Below, piece after piece: positions 50,292 through 62,668 of a stretch of DNA of 64,000 nt; the first letter of the stretch is position 1, and each line of letters begins with the position of its first letter. The translations under genes were made by a program, and so were the position numbers. Under the pieces are notes generated by a model. It was given only the letters and a program-made list of their open reading frames with translations, had not been told where the DNA came from and searched no databases. Origin of the DNA: Diplosphaera chodatii (taxonomy: Eukaryota > Chlorophyta > Trebouxiophyceae > Prasiolales > Stichococcaceae). Location: positions 1,426,001 through 1,490,000 of the forward strand of contig JAALGY010000031.1 of assembly GCA_032358165.1 (NCBI GenBank), in the 5' to 3' direction.

Positions 50292-50635
50292 CTGATAGCT
50301 TGACACTGTGTATTGATTAGGTTCCGGGTGTTAGACGCGGAGCTGGAAGCTGCGACACGCCTGGTACGGCGTCGAAGTGCACTGACGATATCGACGGTGC
50401 GCTCACGAGTTGCAGACGCATGGAGCCCTGCGTGACATAAGACGACATCAGAGATCCTTGGAGGGCTCCAACATCCCGCTTGCATCTGAGGGCGTACGCC
50501 CGGCAGCCGCATGGTGCATTTGGCATTCGAGGGACATGGATGCACGTTAATGAAGTCGTGGAGTACGCATGCGCCCAGTGGAGTGCGCATGCGCTCTGTG
50601 CGTTCGTAACCTATTGACACTCCAGATTGCTCAGT
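50292..50635. promoter_or_regulatory. Divergent intergenic region, VPS36 / membrane protein
   Basis: 344 nt between two divergent start codons. It holds both promoters; no motif was recognised. Confidence 0.45.
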
Positions 50636-53115
50636 ATGCCCATCCACTTCAGGTTTCACAAGAAGGTATGTTGCCAGGGTACATGCAGCTTGTACTTGGT
50701 GCTGTCTCATTCCATGTTTCAGATGTAGCACAGGGCGCAGAAAGCTACTGTCGCGGGAGATCCCTGCCAAATAGTGCATCGCGCACGATGCGTCTGCCGG
50801 ATTGCAGGTGGCACCAGTCCATCAGCAGCTGCCTGAAGTGCAACACTCATCAGATGAAGCAGCTCCAAATGTCGCAGCCACTCAAGCAGAGGAACAGTCG
50901 CAGCTCATTGAGAAGCAGGCCGAACACCTGACAGCCGGGAAGTCAGCTGTTTGGGATGTTGTAGAGCTGTACAAACGGATGTGCAGGGCCATCGTGCCGC
51001 TGGTACTATGCAACCTGCTGTACTACGCAATGTGGTCATACTGTGTTCCTAATCTGTTTTGCAAAACCGCCATCAAGAACTCGCGGGTAGGTCACTGCAG
51101 CATTCTGCCACTGTTTGCTGTACCTGGCGCAATGGCTTGCTGCGACAGTACCAGCACTACGAGCTTTTCACTGCAGGGCACCAACGTCAGCTTCACAGAC
51201 TGTGTTTATGTGACCGACGGCGACTACAACACGCACCCGCGGCGCACGATCCCGTTCCTGATCTTCTACGTGGTCCAGTGGACATGGCAGACCGTGGTGC
51301 CATACTGGTTTGGCGCGGCGCTGTTTGGCGCACACAACTTTGCTTGGTACGAGTGGTTCTTGATGATATCGGTCAACCTGGTCGTTGCGCTGACCACGGC
51401 GGTCGGCACCACATACCGGCACTGGGCCATCAATAAGCCCATTCTGCAACTGTTCCTGCCGGGTGGGCATCAGGAGCCAGTGACCTCAAGGTCACACAGC
51501 AACCGTCCATGTGTGCTGTGTGCACGGACTATGCTGGACCTCCTCACGGCTTGAGGGTGTGCGTGTTCACCTGCAGTGAGCTTGGGCTACATCTCAGTAT
51601 ATTTCAGTGCCAATGCCTGCGCCCGTTTCACAAGGAACAAGGTCAACGTTGCCCGCTGGTTTTTGCTGATCGCGTCCATTGGCATTGTTGCCATCTTCTA
51701 TGCTTTCGCCATGCCTAGGTGATGGTGTGGCACCCTGACTCGCTGAACCAGATCGACATCAGACTCCATGTTTTGCCTGATGACATCTGCATATTGCAGG
51801 CTGGTCACCACACGGGCAACCCCAACTCAGAAGCTGCTGGTGCGGCTGGTCATCCACCCTACCATTTGGCTCTTCATGACGATGTATGTCCGACACGTGG
51901 GCCGACACATAGGTGAGCTGGTTTCCGAGAGTGCGGCATCGCTGTGTTCACCAAGCATAAACGCAAGGACGCGGCAGCAATGTGTCAAAAAGCACTGGTG
52001 CTTGCATCATCGTTCATGAAGCAGGATGAGCTCAAGATGATATGCCAACTCTGCAGGCATTGTGCCGGGCCTGGCGCAGACGGTGTTCTTCGTGTACCCA
52101 TACATGTACAAGGCCATGTACGGACGGTTCCTGCTGCTGCAGTTGAGCGGCGGCACTGGCATCATCATGCTCAACTTTCTGGTCTGCATGCTGGACCTGA
52201 TTGGTCGCTTGAACAACCGCAATGCCGACATGATGCTGCTGCGGCTTATGTATGGCCGCCGCACTGCACAGGTCCGGCTGCTGCTCGACACATGTTGATG
52301 CATCCCCTCACAGTGGGCCTGGGCACTGAGGACTGGTTCTGCTAGTGTCAGCAGGCGATGTTGGCAACGAAAGAGGTCAGTCAATGGCGCGCTGCAGAGG
52401 TTTTGGCACGCAGCTTTGCAGAATACACCAGTATAGTTGCTGGCGGGGCGCTTTTCAGCTTTGGTCACATTGCAGGTGTTCAGTCCTGCTGAAAGTGGTT
52501 GCCAACGCCTGGTTCTGCTGCTGTCTGCCAGTCACGTGGCATTCAGTCTTGTCGCACTCGAGCCTGTGCTTGGCTGCAGCACAGCATGGCGTCTCGCCCA
52601 ACACCAAGCAGATCTGGTGGGTTGCGGCGGCTCAGGGGATAACCTTCTTCCTGTCCGATGTCATCGGCATCTCGATCGAGCAGAAATATCATCAGTTTGA
52701 TTTCGCCAAGTACATGCCGAAGAAACCCAAGCGCATCTTGTTCTTTTTGATGGTCACGCAGCTTGTCGGCAGCACGAGGTAGGCTTTTGTGAACCTGGCT
52801 CACACAACCCTGCTTGAATTGTGCGCAGCGGGCGTGTGCAGTGGTCAACCTCTTTCTGATCTGCCATGCAGGCTCTGCATTGAGTTGATCTTGCTTTTCT
52901 GCCCGCGGTATTACGATGGTAAAGGTGTGCTCCTGGAGGTCTGCAACCAGGTGGGTGGCAGCAGGCCACCTTTGACCGACACCTAAAGCCAACACGGCGC
53001 AACCACCCAACAGGCTACCTTTCCTGCAAAGACGTAAATTCCTGTGCCTTGTTGCTTGCAGTCCTCTGTCTTTGATCACTTGAGGAGCTGGAACCCAGCG
53101 GGCGGGGCCTTGTAG
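50636..53115 (+). CDS. Multipass membrane protein, unknown family
   Basis: I do not recognise this protein. The 505-residue model has a short N-terminal exon (MPIHFRFHKK), an acidic Gln-rich stretch, then seven to nine hydrophobic segments: IVPLVLCNLLYYAMW, TIPFLIFYVVQWTWQTVVPY, WFLMISVNLVVALTTAV, WFLLIASIGIVAIFYAFAM, LVIHPTIWLFMTMYV, TVFFVYPYMYKAMYG, GGTGIIMLNFLVCMLDLI and IWWVAAAQGITFFLSDVIG. A Cys-bearing loop (NVSFTDCVYVTDGDYN) includes an N-x-S site. Exons: 50636-50665, 50808-51086, 51177-51462, 51577-51718, 51800-51912, 52057-52271, 52355-52475, 52580-52778, 52872-52950, 53062-53115. Phases agree. The first exon and the acceptor at 52354 (alternative 52351) are the weakest calls. Its relation to the other membrane protein nearby is not evident. 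Confidence 0.75.
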
Positions 53116-53438
53116 CGTGCCGAGGTGTTGCACTACAGCATGGCCAAACTGCAGTCATCAGTTGCAGTATGAAGTGGTCACAGGCTGACAATAATGCAGC
53201 GGCAGTCGCGGGACTCGGGTTAGCGGAACTTCGCTGAGTGGTCGATCCATTGAATTTGCATCGAGTTGCTGATAGAGGTCGCTCCCCATCCAGCATTGCT
53301 TACCTGTGATCTTGTTGCGACCGACGGCGCAAGCGTGTGGTACCGTATCAAGAATTTTGCTCCGGTCACGATCTTGTAGCAACCGCCTCACCCACCTACC
53401 TAACGCCTGAGCGTCCTTCCGCGGCAGAAGCGAACCTG
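53116..53438. other. Intergenic, membrane protein to SARNP
   Basis: 323 nt on the same strand. It holds a 3'UTR and the SARNP promoter; nothing specific is seen. Confidence 0.45.
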
Positions 53439-54964
53439 ATGGTCTCCTCAAAAGACGTCAAGAAGCTGAAGGTCCAGGAGCTCAAGGATGAACTCGAGGC
53501 ACGAAGCCTGGACACGTCCGGCCTGAAGGCTGCTCTAGTTGAGCGTTTGGAGGCAGCAGTCGCCGCTGAGGAGGCTGGAGAGACAGCTGGCGCTGCTACA
53601 GACGCCGGCGATGCAGCGGCTCCGGCTGAGCCACCTGCGGAGACAGGGGCTGCAGAGGCTGGCGCCGGCGAAGCCGCGAAGCCAGCGGAACAGGTGGACT
53701 GCTTCCCGGCACAGGCGAACACAGAGACGTCTATGCGCTGCCATGTTCATGCGCCCATGGCAAGCAAGCTGTCAGCATGCGCAGGCGGACGGAGCGGCGG
53801 CGCCAGAGGCAGCCACAGTCACGCCGGCACAGGAGCAGCCGTCCGCGGAGGCTATCAACGCCGCAGCGCTGACAGAAGACGAGCGCCGCAAGCTGCGCGC
53901 CCAGCGGTGAGCTGTGATGCGGTGATGCATCCAAATCTGCGTGCAGCTTCACAATGCTATGGCAGGAGTCAGATGGGGTGTAAACTCCATACCTGCTGCA
54001 GGTTCGGCGGCGCAACAGCAGACGGCGGTGTTGGGGCGCTTGGAAAGGTGGGCCCTGGACCTGAGGTTGCTCAGCAGACAGCTACGCTGTAGGCAACGGG
54101 ATACATCGCAAGGTGGATGATGGCCAATCTGAATACGGAATTTGCAGATGGACGTGGCAGAGGAAATCGGCAAGCGCAAGGACCGCGCCAAGCGTTTTGG
54201 CCTGCCAGTCCCTGTCTTTGCTGCCGAGGTGCGTTCAGTCAGAAGCTGGTTGCGCAGCAATCTGGTGGTGTCTGCAGGGTTTCACCGAAGTGCTCTATAC
54301 ACCCACCTGCAAGTCAGCATTGCATCGCCTTCCACAATCAAAGTGACGCGACGTGGACGACTGGCAGCTGCGCGCAGCGATCTACCTGCGCCCAGCGGTT
54401 CGCAACCATGTCCTACAGGAGGAGGCGAAGAAGAAGGCGAGGGCGCAGCGCTTCAACCTGCCCAAGTCCAAGGCGGAGCTGGACAGGGAGGCGAAGGAGA
54501 AGGCCGCTGCGCTGGCTGCCGAGCTGGCAGAGAAGAAGCGGCAGCGCGGCGAGCGCTTCGGCACGCTGTCAGAGGTGTGTGCGAGCCTCTCGTGATGCCT
54601 CATCTGCCACAAGGCGCCCACAAGCTGTGGCGCCAGGGCCCAGATAGAGACACTGTTCTGCAGCACTGACTGTACCGACTTACCTGCCGTCCCCTGGTTG
54701 GCAGGCGGACAAGGCCGCACAGAGGGCAAAGCGGTTTGCTGCTGCTAGCGCTGGAGGAGCGCCCGCAAAAGCGCCCGCCGGCAACGGCGCCGCCTCCACC
54801 GCAGACGACCTGCAGGCCAAGCTCAAGGTGCTGATGACATTGCAATGAACACTGCAAGGTCCGCCTTCCTGGTATGCCTGAAGGGCGCTGTGAGCATTCG
54901 GCATGATATAAGTGTGTCTCTTCTGCGGCAGGCGCGGGCTGCAAGGTTTGCAGCAGCCACCTGA
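53439..54964 (+). CDS. SAP-domain ribonucleoprotein, SARNP/Tho1/MOS11 type
   Basis: Relatives act with the TREX complex in mRNA export. The 271-residue product starts with a SAP domain (KLKVQELKDELEARSLDTSG, LKAALVERL). An Ala/Glu-rich linker follows, then repeated basic patches ending in RF: RKLRAQRFG, KRKDRAKRFGLPV, KKKARAQRFNLPK, KKRQRGERFG, AQRAKRFA and a terminal RAARFAAAT. The repeated RxxRFG/N motif is characteristic of Tho1/SARNP. Exons: 53439-53693, 53785-53906, 54002-54047, 54148-54228, 54419-54574, 54705-54827, 54932-54964; phases agree. Several RF motifs fall near exon boundaries, so exon skipping would change their number. Confidence 0.85.
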
Positions 54965-55360
54965 CCCATGGCATACAGGCAGGCGCGCCGTATAATCACG
55001 GTGACTTAGTGGAAACAGAGCCAAAACGAACAACCATGTGGGTCAAGATGTGGCTATCTGATCAGAGATTTTGTTGCCCCATCCTCCTTGACCACGGATC
55101 TGGGTGTTGGAATGTAGCAGCGGAACACCAGCTGTTGCTCTGAGGCCTTACAGTTGGTGGTGCAAGCATATTTTGACGAACAGCAACAAACCTGCTCGAT
55201 CGTTTTCACCTGATCCTAAACCTGATGGTCCACGGCGCTGCTACAGCTGGCAGTCTGCGCTCTGATTGGGACCTGGCTGCTGAATGGCAAGCGCTGACAC
55301 AGCAGCCTGCTGAAGCACGTGTCCGGCCTGCAAATGGCGCCCTGCCTGCCGCCTCTATGA
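54965..55360. other. Convergent intergenic region
   Basis: 396 nt between SARNP (+) and the second ABC1K gene (-). TTACA at 55148-55152 reads TGTAA on the minus strand, about 210 nt past the ABC1K stop, and is a candidate poly(A) signal for it. Confidence 0.5.
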
Positions 55361-58300
55361 TCACGCCTCGATGAGGGCACCCTCCACAGGGCGGTCCGAG
55401 CCAAAATCTGCAAGCAGATTTACCCAAATCTGGACGATGGTCATCGGTGGCATTGCAGCGAGTGCATGACGTCCAGGGCCTGTACATGCATGGTGCTGCA
55501 TATGTGCATAGCATGCACCTGTGATGAACTTGTTGACTCTCTCCGGCCATGTTGACGGCAGCAGGGACTTGAGCTTTGCCAGCATCTGCAAGTCGGGGTT
55601 GAGCTTGCTGGACCTGCACAAGACGCCAGACCTGTTGTTTGTTGTTGTTGAGTGAATGCAGTCGTGACACTGGCTGTGTGACACATCAAGCGCAGCCGGT
55701 GACCCGGGTGCCCACCAGCCCTCCAGGACGAGGGTCGTGACGACCACGGTGGACACCACGCCGCGCAGGTTGACCTGGTGACGCCTGACGCACTCCATCA
55801 TCTCCTGTGTAGCCACAGATGTGGCGTCCAGGAGGTGAGCCATCCACAAAATAAGCGTAATCATTGTCAGACCGATGGGAACACAACAGAACGGTCTGCA
55901 ACTATCCCGCCACAGGCTTGCATACCTAGAAAACCAGGGCAGGAGCGCACCTGCATCACGCCGGCAGTGTCGTCGCTGATCTGGTCCCAGGTCAGCGAGT
56001 CGAAGAGCGCGCCCATGTCCGCGATGAAGCGCTCAGGATCCTGCAGCAGCAGCATGCAACCTCTTTTGCTTCAGACGCATCCCAATCCAAATGAGCTTTG
56101 ACAACGCTGTTGACGACGAGACACTACAGGGCACCACCGACGGGCTTGCGTCGTGCCATACCCGGCAGGTCTCGCCATGGGCGAATCGCAAAACGTTCCT
56201 GCCCAGCGCCGCACCATCCTTTGCAGTGATCGCCTGCAGACAGAGGGTACAGCACCATGGCATGGCATGCCACACGAAACACAGGACGACACGCATGTAG
56301 CAGCTGCTGTGCACATGCAGAGCTGTGCAACACAGCTCAGCACTGTAACAATCTACCATCGGATGTCACACGCACAGTACTGCTGCAAACAAGACCAGCA
56401 TTGCACATTGGAAAAGGCCTGCACCTTGAAAAAATCGACAAACTTGAGCTGGTCCTCCCGTGTGAGCTCGGCGACCATGCCCACGTCCAGGAGCACCAGG
56501 TGCTCTGCAGACTTGCGGCTGAGGCGCCCCTTCAGGTACTCTACAAAGTTCCAGGGCGCCGTGTCATCGTCCACCCGCACCAGGATGTTGCCGGGGTGCA
56601 GGTCCGCCTGCATCAGCAGCATACCTGGAGAGCTCAGTCGAGTGAAAAGGCGAGATGCACCCATCCTTGCCATTACGACAGGTCATCTCTGATCGTTATC
56701 AACCAACCGAGGTATGCCTGAGCGCACATGGAAGAAGCGATCGAACAGCAGCATCTTGAGGTACGACTCCAGGCCGATGTCGGCCAGCGCCTCGTTGTGC
56801 TTGTTCTCTGGGCTCTCCACATAGCGGCTGATCAGGTCGCCTTCCTCAAAGGACTCAACCTGCAGTATAACAGTAATCCTGAGCTATTGCATGGCAGATG
56901 CTTGGCCACATGCCTGCCGGAAATTAGAGGTGGCAGGACTAGATTTAGGAGGTCTGCAGGCAACTGCCGTGCCAGCGACATGCTCACTGACTGGGCCACA
57001 TGGGGCCGGCATTCATCGATGCGACAGGCACCACCGCTGCCTGAACAGCAGCGCACCAGCACGTCCGTGGCCACGAGCGGGTAGATGGGCTTTGGGAAGC
57101 TGACGCGCTTGGAGCGGTGGAAGTTGGCGTTGAAGCGCGCCAGGTTGCGCGCCTCGCTCTGCAGGTCCAGCTGCTCCCGCAGCGGCGCCCCGAATTGCCT
57201 CACCGACTCCTGTTGGTGGCACGAGACGAAAGGCCTGACTGGGGCCGGCAACGAGCAGCCATGCAGCAGACCGACACGGCACACAGCAGCTGGCCACACA
57301 CCTAGCAAGTCTTCATAGCGGAGCTTCACGGCATGCTGGGCGTCGGGCGTGCACACCTCCAGGTTGAGCTGCGACAGCAGGGGCAGCTGCTTGGACAGCA
57401 GCGCGGCGCGCTGCATGAGCGCGAAGTCGCGCTCCATGATGACGCTGACGCCCGGGTGCCGCACCTTCACCGCCACCACCGACCCCGGCTGGAACTTGGT
57501 GCGCGCCGCCCCCCGGGCGCTCAGCGTGCCCTTGTGGATCTGCAGGCACGACGCGCATGGCCTCGAGCCAGGTCCGCTTCGCCAGGCCGGATCTGGGCAC
57601 CCGAGTGCTGCTTGCAAGCTTGCAAGTTGCTGCAGGGCTCGAGTGCTCACCTGCGCGATGCTGCCTGACGCCACCGGGGTGGTGCTGAACTCGCTGAAGA
57701 GCTCCTCCAGCGGCATCCTGAAGGCTGCCTCAATGGTGCGCCTGGTGTGCTTGAAAGCATGCCGTGGCGCGGCTGCACGAGCACAGCGAGCCGTCGTCCC
57801 TCGTGTTGCATGGGGAACCCCTTGAAATTGCATGATCGACATGTGTCCATCGAACTGACCTGTCTGTAGCGATGCCAGCACATCGCAGAGGTCTGTGGGG
57901 AACATGTCGGGCCGCGTGGCCGCCCACTGGCCCCACTTGATGAAAGCGGGGCCTGCACGCTCCAGCGTCCAGCGCACGAGCAGCAGCCAGTCGCGCCGCC
58001 GCCAGCCCAGCCCCACGCAGATCGGCGCCAGCAGCGCCGCCGGCGCAAACAGCAGCAGCAGGAAGACCGCGCGGCACATCATCGCCAGCTCATCACTGAT
58101 GCTGTCCACGACCCGCAGCAGCGCGTGCCGCTGTGCTGGCTCAGTGCGGGCTGCAGCACCGACGTCAAAGCAGTGCGCCGGCTCTGACAGGTACCAGCTG
58201 AGGCCCAGCGGTAAGCCGGCCAGCAAAACCCGCTGCACCAGCAACATTGCACATGTCATAACTTGCCCACATTGCGGCTGCAGCATGATGCACTGGAGTG

Positions 58301-58735
58301 TCCAGCCTGGTAGACCTTGCTGTCGGGTGTGGTACCCCAGTCACGCAGCACTGACCCCACCTGGCCGGCCTTGCTGAGCGACAGCGCGTTGCACAGCTGC
58401 GGGGCGAGGCGGGACGCCACCAGCTCCTCCACCCTGGCCCACCGCAGCTGCCGCTGCAGTGCCGCAATGCGCAGCCGCGCCATGTCTATGTGCGCGTTGA
58501 CCTGCCGCGCCCGCTGCTGGGCGAGCTCTGCCACGGCTGCCTCCAGGTGCTCTGCACGGAGCGCTCCGCGCAGCCGCGCCGACACGCTCTGCAGCACCTC
58601 ATACCGAGGGAGTGAGCCTGCGGCTGCCGCTGCGGTGGCTGAGCGGTGCGACGCCGAAGCGAGAGCCCCTGTCAGCAAGCGCGGCACGCTGCACGCGCTG
58701 CATGGCAGGCTGCAGAGGCAGAGGACCACCGTCAT
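55361..58735 (-). CDS. ABC1-family atypical kinase, ADCK2-like subgroup
   Basis: The 652-residue product has an Ala/Arg-rich N-terminus with a probable organelle-targeting signal and coiled coil, a hydrophobic segment (RAVFLLLLFAPAALLAPICV), then the kinase-like core: KxGQ motif in GPAFIKWGQWAATRPDMFP, TTPVASGSIAQIHKGTL, VAVKVRHPGV, FPKPIYPLV, ADLHPGNILVRV, and LLDVGM where most kinases have DFG. The Ala-rich loop reads ASGS rather than AAAS. Minus-strand exons: 58735-58316, 58232-57860, 57772-57651, 57539-57357, 57209-57057, 56859-56728, 56607-56425, 56233-56162, 56040-55951, 55804-55716, 55613-55519, 55407-55361. Phases agree. ABC1 proteins support ubiquinone or other prenyl-lipid metabolism; the precise role here is unknown. 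Confidence 0.9.
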
Positions 58736-59314
58736 GGCGGGTCTCCGCTGTGGTCGCGTTGCTCATAAAGCCACAGCGCCCCCACTCCGAAGTCTTCACC
58801 CTCAAGCAGGACGCAGTTCAGGCAAGCATGCAGCGCGAGTATCAACGACTTATATCCTGCTGCACCTGTCTGCATTTGCCTGGCGAAAGGCACCCTTGGC
58901 GGCTTGCACCACCGCCCGCCTCATCCAAAAGCTCCCGACGACTGTTTAACGACAGTTTGATACTTCTGCTGACCTACATTGCCTTCAGCAGCGAGAATGC
59001 TGTCATAACAAGGACATATCGATATGTTTTGGCTGGGGTGTGAGGTGGCGAAGCTGCAGTGCGAGTGTGAGGATTCTGCAACAACAACTGGCCAACGCTG
59101 CACTTGCGTCTTGGCAAAAGACACTGCACACGATCACCCCTACCTCCATGCAAGTCCCACACCAACACCGACACCGCACCTGCAGTCTTCCGACGCCCAG
59201 ACCTAGAAGCAGCCCGGTAGGTGTGCTGTGCTGATTAGGGAGTGAGGCCTTCGTGGCACTGCTCGGCCGGCTGGAACACAGCACAGCCGGATTGCACTGA
59301 GACTGATATTCGAC
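58736..59314. promoter_or_regulatory. Divergent intergenic region, ABC1K / CCD
   Basis: 579 nt between two divergent start codons. No gene is visible. It must carry both promoters; no defined element was recognised. Confidence 0.45.
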
Positions 59315-62266
59315 ATGCATGCCCGTGTCCTTCCAAGCAGTGGTGTCACCAGCGCGAGATTCAACTTGCCTGCAGTTACACCAAGCAGGACGCACCGAAC
59401 GCACCGCCACCAGCAGCGGCAGTGCACACCGCATGCCATCATGACGGCACCCAGCGTACAGGTCTGCATCAAAAACGTTTCACACATCAGCTCGCAGATA
59501 CTGGTCATCAACATCCAGTTTGCGGTAATCAAGTACCCCAAAAATGCAATGTGCTGCAGGAGCGGCAGGGTAATTCCGGCGCTTCGTCAGATGCCCTCGG
59601 TGGCAAGTACGGGCCCGGCCCGTCAGCTGCGGCACTGAACAGCACGCTCAGTAACGAGATTCCGCAGCAGCATGTACGAGGGCTGGCCACTGCAGATGTC
59701 TGATGCGTCCTATGGACATGCGGTTTCGCCGCCAGGAAGCGCATGCACCTGATGCCACCCGCGCAGCATGTGGCATGTGCTAATAGCCGGCACACTCTGC
59801 TTGCAGATCGAGGAGCTCGAAGCGCAGGTCACGGGCGAGTTTCCAGCCTGGCTGGATGGGACACTGATGCGGAACGGTCCTGGCACATTCAAAGTGCGTT
59901 GATGTTGATTGTTTGGTGTGCCCGTGGTCGTGCGCAACTGGCTCCGTGCGAAACGACGCAAGTGTGAGGGGTTTGATCCAATGTGCGCAGGGCATGCAGC
60001 ATTTGTTTGATGGCTATGGCATGCTGTCCAAGTTTCGATTTGCAGACGGGCGCGTCTGGGTGTCGAATCGGTTTGTGGAGAGCAACTCTTGGAAGTCTTT
60101 TCGTGACTCGGGCAAGATGGCCTTCTCAGAGTTTGGCACAGGGGTATCGTTTGCAAAGACCATGTGGAACATGGTCAAGCAGTATTCTGGCATGGGTCAA
60201 GGTGACACTGTCTGCAGTCTGTGTTTCTGGCGTATTGTGCAGCCTCACACTCGTCGTGTACAACAGAATTTCACCACTTGGTGCCACTGTAATGCTGGTG
60301 CAGGCTTCACAGACAACTCGAATGTCAACGTGCTGCCCCTGCCGGATGGCAAGACAGCATTGTCTATGACAGAAGCTGTGCAAGGCACCTACCTGGTCAG
60401 TGGCATTATGTCATCATCGCTGCTGCATGCCCACACACGTGCAGCCTGGTAGTCAACATTGCTTCGCAATGACCGATCATAGGTGTGTTTATCATCAGGT
60501 GCGGATGGCAGATCTCGAGACGCAGCAGCGGGTCAAGTTTAAGGATGATGTTAAGGGGGTGCTCACAACAGCGCACCCTGCAATCATGCCCGATGGCAGC
60601 ATCGTCAACTTCTGCTCTGATGTGAGTGTGATGTCCAGCATACGGCATGCTTGACCTATCCAGTGGCCAAGCTGTGGCATGATGTGCAAGTCGCCAATGT
60701 GGTAGCTCCCTGTTGCAGATTGGCGGCAAGTACACTGTATACCGCAGCCAGCCTGGCAGCCCGGAGCGGGAGGTCATCGCACGGATCCCCCTGCGCTCTG
60801 GCACCATCCCGTCGTGGGTGCACGACTTCCCATACACGGAAAACTACATGATTCTCCCAGAGACGCCTGTCTACTTCGACCTGAAGGTGTGGATGCATGC
60901 TGCCGTGTGGCGTTACCTGTCCTGCAAGCAGCTGCTCTGATTCCATCGTCATGGGTGTCCGGGTGTGTGAAGCAGGCCTGAAAGGGCATCCCAAGCTCAC
61001 TTGACCGCTCATCGCGCAGGCGCTGGCCAGCGGCAAGCACGGGGACTACGTGATCATGCAGTGGAAGCCAGAGGAGGAGTCCCTGCTGCATGTTGTGCCG
61101 CTTGACGGCAAGGGGCCAGTCCGGTCCTTCAAGGCACCCAAATACTTCACATTCCACTACATGAATGCGTACGAGTCGGGTGAGGATGGTCTTGTTGCTG
61201 TTTCTGCAATGGTATTCGCCCGATACCTGTATGTTCATGCGGGTGTGCCTTAATCCTGCCTATCTGCAGGAGTGCAAAAGCTTGTGACTGGTGGTGCTGT
61301 GTGCAGAGGATGGCAAGCAAATCCATATCGACTTTGGCTTCTACGAGAACCCCGACAACCTGAATTTCCTGCTGCTCAAGAACATGCGGGAGGGCAGGAC
61401 GCCAGTCGCAAAGGCGCCGCTCAAGTAGGCTCTGCAGACGAGGCTGCTACAGCATGAGCAAAAGCATGCCTGGCATCTGCTACTAGTCTGCCTCACACAC
61501 ATGAAGGAGAACAGAAGGCCAACGTCTGTCACATCGATGGTCCACAGGCGGTTAACGATCGACCTTGAGCAGCCAGAGAAGCCCGCGACAGTCAAGCCTC
61601 TCATGCAGGACGACAGCAGCTATGTGCAGGCAGAGCTGCCACGTGTCAACCCATCCCACAAAGGCCGCGCTTACCGGTGTGCACCATCCCTGTGGTGATA
61701 ACCTGTGTGGCAGCATCTGTGGTGCTTTCGCTGACTCCATAGCCGTCATTCAATGGCAGGCCTGGCAATTAGGGGCAGGATGTATGGTCCAGTGCCATTG
61801 TCTCATGCTGCAGGTATGGCTACAGCCTGGCAGCGGGGCGGTCGCCGCACCACAACAACACGTTGGTCAAGTACGACGTGCAGACCGGGGAGGCGCTCGT
61901 CTGGCACGAGCCCGGCTGCCTGCCCACAGGTGTGGCATGACCCGTGCTGTCCAATGGCAGCCGTGCGCACATCGCTCGGCATCAGGGTCGTGTCACTGAC
62001 CATGAACCATGAAGATTGGGCAAGGCAAGGCAGTGCCGGGCTTAATGTGTGCAGAACCGGTGATGGTGCCGCGGCAAAGCAAGGGCGGCCCAGGCGACGA
62101 GGACGACGGCGTGGTGCTGACAACCGTGGCGGGCGGCGACGGTAGGACCTTCCTGCTCGCGCTGGACGCCAAGACGTTCCAGGAGACCGGGCGCGCGCAC
62201 CTGCCCTTCAACCTCCCATATTCGTTCCATGGCAATTACCTTGCGCGGCAAGACACTTTGGCGTGA
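59315..62266 (+). CDS. Carotenoid cleavage dioxygenase, CCD8-like
   Basis: Non-haem Fe(II) dioxygenase that cleaves carotenoids or apocarotenoids. The 566-residue model starts with a likely transit peptide. All four iron-binding His are present: TTAHPAIMPDG, WVHDFPYTENYMILPE, YFTFHYMNAYES and LPYSFHGNY. Other family blocks are FPAWLDGTLMRNGPGTFKG, HLFDGYGMLSKFRFADGRV, TDNSNVNVLPLPDGK, WHEPGCLPTEPVMVPR and EDDGVVLTTV. Exons: 59315-59461, 59560-59697, 59807-59893, 59991-60201, 60304-60395, 60499-60621, 60719-60886, 61020-61179, 61307-61424, 61548-61676, 61814-61929, 62055-62266. Phases agree. The first two exons are supported by phase only. The sequence looks closer to plant CCD8 and animal BCO proteins than to CCD1/NCED. 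Substrate is not predictable here. Confidence 0.9.
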
Positions 62267-62668
62267 CAATTAGGTGGTGGTTCAACGTTATAGCCGAGTG
62301 TGGGTCTTGTATCCGGCCGGCGTTACTTGTGTGAGACAGGCCTGCATGATCGTGGTGCATTGTTGCTGTTGATTCTCAAGACGCGACGACGTGGTCCATT
62401 GGCTTGGGGCATTGCTGTATTCGTTCTATGATAGCCGTTGCGCTGCAGTTTGTTGTGCCTGTTTGGTTTCATAATGGATTGACGGTCGCTTGGATTTGTA
62501 TCAATGTAAACTAGCTACTCCTCTGCTCAAGACAGCCAGCGTTCCCCAGATGTGGATGTAGAGGAAGTCGTGGCGGCTACCTTCGCAGGATATTAGTCAG
62601 CTGACATCCTTGACGATCGCTGTGACAGCGTCCTACAATACTGGTTGTCCGCGAGGATCAAGTTCAAT
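62267..62668. other. Intergenic, CCD 3'UTR and IPMDH promoter
   Basis: About 400 AT-richer nt on the same strand, including the TGTAA above. No gene is seen. Confidence 0.5.
62505..62509 (+). terminator. Candidate TGTAA poly(A) signal of the CCD gene
   Basis: TGTAA lies 239 nt after the CCD stop and about 160 nt before the IPMDH start codon, so it is well placed to end the CCD transcript. Confidence 0.55.
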
